NCBI GenBank assembly: GCA_036971715.1
Contig: JAVHJL010000012.1
Location: 744,001-808,000 of the forward strand
Direction of reading: 5' to 3'
DNA: 64,000 nucleotides
From: Arthrobotrys musiformis
Lineage: Eukaryota > Ascomycota > Orbiliomycetes > Orbiliales > Orbiliaceae
Shown: positions 58,397 through 64,000 of the stretch, piece by piece
How positions within the stretch are numbered: the first letter of the stretch is position 1
How the letters are laid out: every line of letters begins with the position of its first letter
The notes under the pieces: generated by a model
Told to the model about the DNA's origin: nothing
Databases searched by the model: none
The model's input: only the letters and a program-made list of their open reading frames with translations
Position numbers and translations under genes: made by a program

Positions 58397-60710
58397 TTAG
58401 GCAACAAATACGTGGGTTTTTAATACTTGGGCAACCGATTTTATAACGGTGGCATGGCCACCAACTGTCCTGGCCTTGGCGTAGGCCTGAAACTCAACAT
58501 ACTCACCCTCTAAAGTCACGATAGTCTCACCATTCTCGTGATGTGTGTGCCAGAACCCATTGGGGGAAACGGTTGACGAGAGAAACCGTGCGAGAGAGTA
58601 GGTGAATGGGAGGGAGCGAGCCTGGCCGTTGGCGGTGATGAGGATGGCGTCAAGAGGTCCCCCAGCACCCACAGCGCTGGCTTCTTTGGCTTGGGTAGGT
58701 CTCGATGTCGCAGGCTCCACAGAAGCCAGCGCTGCAGGTGCTGGGCTCCCTGTTAAACGGGGACGTGCACTGCTGCGGGGCGGTGGTCGCCGAGGCGCTT
58801 GTTGAGGTTGCAGCTGCTGCTGTTCGTGCCGCGCGGAAACGACGTTTACCGGCTGCCGGGATATCCCGGCAACCTGAGATGCGCGGAGGGGAGCGGGGAG
58901 AGTAGGCGCCAGGACTGGACGGACTGGAGGAGGGGGCGTGGCAGTGATGTCCTTAAAACTAACCCTCTTGGGGCCGTTAGTAGTAGTAGTAGCTGAAGGT
59001 TTATACGTCGCAGCCGGAAACGTTGCTGAGGGTTTAGACGTTGCAGCTGGGGCCAACAGCATCGCGGTTGGTGCGGTTGGGAGTCGGAATTGAGGGAACT
59101 GCTGGGGCTCAACAGCAGGGAGCACGGAGATCGGGCGCAACAGCCCAAATACGGCCAGTTTGGGGGCCTTCTTCCTCCTGCCAACCGGAACTTCTTCCCC
59201 CTTTCCTTCGCTGCCCTATTGAGCTCGCGCTGTCGTTGACCGCGTTTCTGCGGCAGATGTCCCGCAAACCCTTCAGGCTTCAGGCAGCTCTGTCGTCCAC
59301 TGGCTATAGTTTGTGCCTGGCCCCAACCAGGAGAGGGCGTCCGGCATATGTGCTAGCAAATGGTACACCGATTGCAGCATTCTAGGCGATTGTAATCGAA
59401 GCGATAGTAATACTTTTCATAATCCGTTATGAAAGAAACTATCAATTCTTCAAGTCGATTAATGTCACGATCGGTAATTGTATGAGTTACACAGATCTCC
59501 ATGATTTCGACAAGAGCGTACCAGCGCTTAAGAAACGGGTCCGGAAGGCCTCTAAGCAAGATAGGCGAAAACAGAGTACCCCACGAGCGCCAGTCGTTGG
59601 CTTTGTACGATTGGCTCCAGTCCGCCAACGACTTGACAGCATCGGCAAAGTTCCGATCTTGACCCAATCTTTTTTTCCAATGCAATAAGGTTCGTTGGAC
59701 TCTTGGAATTTAGCCGCCTTCTTTTTTTCGTCGAGAAAAAAATTTCCCCGTTGATGATTGTATTCGGAATGGCAGAGCGTCGAGCTTAGATTGGAGTTCA
59801 TCTTGGGGTTCTTGCAACAGCTCTGCATCGGCATCGTCGTTGGTTGTCTCTGGCACTTTGTCTGCTGACAGAAGACCTTTTCTGTAGACCGGTAACTCCT
59901 CCTGTTGCGCGAGCTCTAGGTCCTCTATGTGCTCGATGTACACTTGGTCGATCGCCTGGTCACGATTCAAAGCGTTATCATCTGGCTCCGAGACTGGGGA
60001 ATGTGTTACCAGATCCTCATCTTGAATCTCCACAACACTTCCGCCGTCATCCGTATCGAATCCTAGAGCTTCCGAACCAAACCCCGGATCACTCATCTTC
60101 GCCTGTTTGCCCGCTGAGGTCGACTGCAATTCAGTAGTGGATGCCTTGCGCCTAGATACTCGAGGAAACTGGTCCAAAGCCATTGGGAGTCTTAATTGGG
60201 CCGCTGAAGCTCGTGCTCGGGCCGTACCAACCCCTTCTCCAGATAAAACCGGTAACCGGGAATCCTAGGGGGCCATGGGTAATTGAGGATTCGTGGAAGC
60301 CTTCGGTAGCTGACTTCGTGGGGCTGATAGTGAATGAAGACCCGGGGGTACCGCTGAATTTGGAGGTCGAGCCATGGGCATTCGCGGTTGAGGAGCTGTC
60401 ATTGTAGGCCTGGGTTCTGGATGTGCAGTCTCACCGCTGGTAGCATGCGCCCTGTACGCTCTCGCCGCCGCAGCAGCAGCGAACCCAAGCCTACTCTGGC
60501 GGCGCTCATGTTCAGCAGCTTCTCGGTGGGACCTGATTAAATGAGGGACCGGTTCTCCCGTTCTCGTGTTCGGGTAGAGGTTGCAATGACAGGTGTATGG
60601 CTCAAAAGGTCCCAATTCCCTGTAATTGGATGCCACGGTGGCTACTTCGCGCTTGGTACGTTGGTATTGATCGTAAGACCGGCGGTTCGAGACGGGTTGA
60701 AAATGAAATA
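58397..60710 (-). pseudogene. Decayed TNP2/Plavaka-like (CACTA-type) transposase region
   Basis: Minus-strand coding-like pieces follow each other in changing frames. About 60,710-60,265 has a Cys/His-rich start (YTCHCNLYPN, HLIRSHREAAEHERR) as in zinc-binding N-termini of these transposases. 60,183-59,710 is an acidic piece. 59,685-59,353 has the recognisable DUF4218-like segment: ANDWRSWGTLFSPILLRGLP, then YALVEIMEICVTHTITD and FITDYEKYYYRFDYNRL. A frame-shifted continuation reads LAHMPDALSWLGPGTNYSQW. 59,140-58,397 is Pro/Ala/Thr-rich, ending with YVEFQAYAKARTVGGHATVI. No single frame or splice chain joins all pieces and no terminal repeats were found. The identification rests mainly on the 59.4-59.7 kb piece. 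Confidence 0.45.
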
Positions 60711-63090
60711 GCGCGCCCTATACGCCGTGGATTTTGCAATCGAGCTAGCTAGCTAGCTTGAGCTTCGGGCGTCAGAACCCAACCGTCAACTCGAGCACTA
60801 TTTAAGCTTTGTTAGCGCTTCAAAAGGCATGGCGTATAGCAGGATACCTTTCTGGATGTTTACCGGATTAAAAGAGCGGTTCGGATACTTGTTGTTGGTG
60901 TAGTTCTGATGGATGTCATGGGGTTGGTGAAGTTTAGTGTTCGCGAAGAGTTGTTGCTCGTTGAAGCGAAGCTTGCACCTGTGAAGCATGTGCATGGAGT
61001 TGCGGATTGCACACAACTTAGAAATTCAACTTAGAAATTTTCCCAGTTGGATTTCTGGTGGGATACTACCCTTTCAAAAGGACTGCACCTGTTTAACACA
61101 AGCGCAAGCTAGAGGCCTGCTGCCACCTATGAATGAGCACATCGAGACCCCGATCCAATACATCCCCACGCTTTCTACAATTATCCCAGAAGAAGATTTT
61201 ATAGCGGCCTATTCTATTTGCAGTCGAACATCCCGACCTTAACTGAACGGAAGTATCAAAACAACTGAGCGCAAGCCGATTGAAAGATCTCATACATAGG
61301 AAGCTATCGGCTGAGTTACAAGGGGTTTTTATATTACTTACGCCGTGTTCCAGTCGTCTGCTGTTGTGCCAGTTTCGAATCGTATTTTCACCACTCGGAC
61401 TAAGAAACCGGCCTATTCTGGTCTCGCGGTGGCGGATTCGAAACAGTGCCATTGCGTGGCGAAAACCGTTGTAGCAACACATCCCAGCTCCCATACAAAA
61501 GTTGCCATCCAGAACCGTTTATTACAAAACGACTTGGTCTCGCGGTGAAACGACTGTATTTTATATTCACCCAAATCTTTTCCAACGGTAAGATCTAGCT
61601 GTTTTCTAAAGCATTTCGAGGTTTCAAACTATTTGGACTCTGTCTATTTGTGAAGTTATTCGCGTTCAAAGTTGGGCCAGTGTCGCCATATAAGGCGTAT
61701 TCGCGTCTTCGCATGCCCCACAATGTTTACGCTCCATCTACGCGTATACGGATGCGAGAACTATACTCTATCAATCTCGGATCCTTGATCGGGGCTGCAA
61801 CAGCCTCGCAAAACCCCGAAAAGAGGGTCGTACGGCCGTCCCTTTCAAATGCCCAACGGAATCGTTCACTGTCATTCTGTCAACGCCGAGATTGATGAAA
61901 TCGGGAGCTATACATAAAGTCAAAATTCAAATATACTAATTGTGAAACGGAAATCATCGTAGAATACTATTTTTGTGATCATGGCGTCGATTTCGGGTGG
62001 CAAGGGCCAGAAGGATGGATACTAAGGGCCTCCTTGACGACTCATACTAGTTGGAATAGTGAAAGTATAGTATACTACGTACGGACCCACAGCAGTATAA
62101 TTGTAGTTGTTATTCACGTAGAACGTACCTAGGTACTTAAGTAGGTATGAGGCGCCTCAATGGGCTCTCCTATATAGGTACCTAGGTACATAGTCGACAT
62201 CACGTAGGCAGGCCTCATAGGCCTGCGTTATGGGCCGGCGATACCGGGCCTAAGGTTGGTGGTTACATATCTCCGACCTGCCTATCTGTAGGGTAGCCTC
62301 AACAGTAGTCTTATTGGTCCTGAATTTTACCTTGGATTTTATAAATCTGTTCGTAGTTAAATTCTCTTTGCTGGGGAAAGAGACTTTCCTTCTGTCGTTT
62401 TGTATTTGGGTTTGAACTTTAGCCCTTAATTTCCGACTAGAATATAAAAAAGCTCAGGACGTACCCAGATAAATTCGCGATATCAGATCGGTAGACCCGA
62501 AGAGAGGCGCTCAATAATAACCCCCACATCGACGCGTGGAAAACGGACGATCGAAGGATCCTATCAACGTGTAACTTAACCCTTGTATGTACATAATATT
62601 TTTGACCGTTGGGGAACTAGGTCAATGAACCCGAGCTGAACTGAGATTCATGCATCCGGCCATTCCAGGCTGGCATAGATCCGCCAATTAAATACTATAT
62701 ATACCTAGGTACATACTTAAGTTATTTCATGAGCTTGTGAAAGTAAGTTAGAAAAGGCAAGCTTTTGATGCCAGTTTTGGCTGCACATCCACGTACTAAA
62801 GCAACAACAACACAGAAGCCCGACGCACCAGCTGACCCCACCGAATCAAACCACAAGCGCCATCATGCAACTATTTCTTAATTACTTCTCCACTCTATAA
62901 CAAAGGATTTACCATAGCATCTAGAAGATGGGGATTGTCTATAAATATTCGAGTTTCCCGCTTGTTGTCGAAAGGGCTATCTATCCAAGGCACATCCAGA
63001 TTCTGTATATTACAACAATCAACACAAATACCACCACGGCAACTAAATTCCTACCTACTCTCGTTGTCCAACCTGTTCATAGTTTCCGCC
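60711..63090. other. Spacer upstream of the recombinase gene
   Basis: No gene is supported. It contains a repeated TGGTCTCGCGGTG (61419 and 61535) and TACCTAGGTAC/TTAAG palindromes (62125-62195, 62700-62720). If the gene at 63091 is a Starship captain, the element boundary would be expected in this stretch. Confidence 0.45.
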
Positions 63091-64000
63091 ATGCCACCAA
63101 AGCGTTCAACCAGACGATCCCGGAAAGCCCCCAAAGCAGAACCCTATAATGCTGCCGAAAGATTAGCAATTCTCGCCGGGCATAGAGCACCCCCCAGCTG
63201 CCATGCCAAAGCTACCAGGAATTTCATTGAAAAAGTTGCAGCATCCTGGGATCGGTAATTCAATATTATACTCGTATTATTACAATTTTGCTGGATATGT
63301 GTAATATTGACAATGGTTCCTAGATATTGCACATCAATATCGATGTCTCCTAAAACCGCTTTGAGCCTCTCTTGCGATGATTGGCGATACTTCAAGGGCT
63401 ATCTCGAATGGTTCGTTGTAAACTCCACTGTCAAAAGTTATGCGACGGTGGAGGTTCAGTGGAAATATTTGCGTCTCGTATACACCGAAAGGACACAAAC
63501 CCAAGTCGCGAAAAAAGTTGGGGATGAAATTAGATCGGTATGGCCCCTTTTATTTATTGTCAGACCTCTACTAACAGAACAAACAGTATCTGTATAATAA
63601 CCTTCGAGTTGAGCAAGAGCTTACTCTACTGGGTAGAGGGAAACCCCTTGCTAAAGCTACGGACTTATTTGTGCTTCTAAACTATCATTGGGCCTTGGAC
63701 ACCTCCATCCTGCGCCACGAGCGTTATCGAATACAACTACCGCTAATCCTGATGATTATGGCTTTCACTGCTTCTCGACCAGGTGCTTTGGTCGAATCAA
63801 ACTGCAGACGTGGTACAAACGAAAGCCTCAAGTACAAAGATGTCTCGCTCCAAATTCTTCCTTGCGATGATGAAAGGAAGATTATTATCATCATGGAACT
63901 TACTAGTTGGATTATGAAAGGCAGAGGACGAAAGCAAGAGCCGTAAGTCTAACTCAGCTGATACCGAGAGTAAAATACTATAGAAAGAGTTGACAATTAC
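63091..64000 (+). CDS. DUF3435 (FluG-domain-type) tyrosine recombinase, Starship-captain-like, 5' part only
   Basis: Inferred exons are 63091-63254, 63324-63537 and 63587-63942, with a GTAAGT donor at 63943. Introns are 69 and 49 nt and preserve frame. The N-terminus is basic (MPPKRSTRRSRKAPK). The core-binding part reads CDDWRYFKGYLEWFVVNSTV then YATVEVQWKYLRLVY. After the second intron come the DUF3435 hallmarks NYHWALDTS, LPLILMIMAFTASRPGALVE (containing the Arg of recombinase box I), LKYKDVSLQIL and MELTSWIMKGRGRKQEP. DUF3435 proteins include the captains that mobilise giant Starship transposons in Pezizomycotina. Captains sit at the 5' end and point into the element, so the cargo would lie to the right, outside this window. 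Which fourth-exon acceptor is used (63,984 gives an early stop; 63,988 stays open) is undecided. The catalytic His/Arg/Tyr half is not in the window. Confidence 0.75.

Overview
The window looks like nuclear DNA of a filamentous ascomycete (Pezizomycotina). Genes are sparse. Introns are short (about 42-80 nt) with GT..AG ends, and the recognisable families are fungal: a Clr5-ankyrin protein, a GH3-GNAT fusion, a JmjN/JmjC protein, a Gfd2/YDR514C-like exonuclease fold and a DUF3435 tyrosine recombinase. Much of the rest is decayed transposon sequence, AT-rich spacer, microsatellite and minisatellite. Several relics differ by C/T and G/A transitions, or carry in-frame TGA stops, which would fit repeat-induced point mutation (RIP). 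I cannot name a species.

Layout. 1-20,975 is a 21-kb block bounded by a near-perfect 488-bp inverted repeat. It holds a charged hypothetical ORF, a JmjC/cupin-like gene (minus, 1826-3202), small hypothetical genes (4877 and 6410), a Copia-type relic (about 8.4-8.8 kb), an eight-exon GH3-GNAT gene (minus, 10,151-13,208) and a four-exon Clr5-ankyrin gene (18,347-19,666). It ends in a poly(A) run plus a palindromic TGCC/GGCA array. 21-36 kb is gene-poor and AT-rich, with a frameshifted basic protein gene, a possible F-box/LRR-like gene (minus, 24,120-25,037), a pentanucleotide array, a few orphan ORFs and a broken Gfd2-like exonuclease (35,364-36,302).

38,604-41,935 is an apparently intact two-exon coiled-coil protein gene. 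43,965-45,316 is a disrupted gene with about 30-residue repeats. 46.8-48.0 kb is a Ty3/Gypsy pol relic. 48,630-49,978 is a complete four-exon Golgi-type glycosyltransferase-like gene. 50,644-51,584 (minus) is a JmjN-JmjC gene that stops at a trinucleotide repeat. 52.0-54.4 kb is repeat-rich, including a roughly 90-bp tandem array and a three-copy degenerate coding-like repeat. 57-60.7 kb (minus) is a decayed TNP2/Plavaka-like transposase region. The right edge (63,091-64,000) enters a DUF3435 tyrosine recombinase gene, the family to which Starship captains belong.

Intact-looking host-type functions are few: GH3-GNAT, Clr5-ankyrin, the glycosyltransferase, the JmjC-like gene and the coiled-coil protein. 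They are not arranged as an obvious pathway or cluster. The most interesting signals are the inverted-repeat-bounded 21-kb block, the possible Starship captain at the right edge, the GH3-GNAT protein that lacks expected catalytic motifs, and several families of short dispersed repeats that standard gene annotation would miss. Exon structures are inferred from splice consensus and frame continuity only; no transcript or homology search was available.
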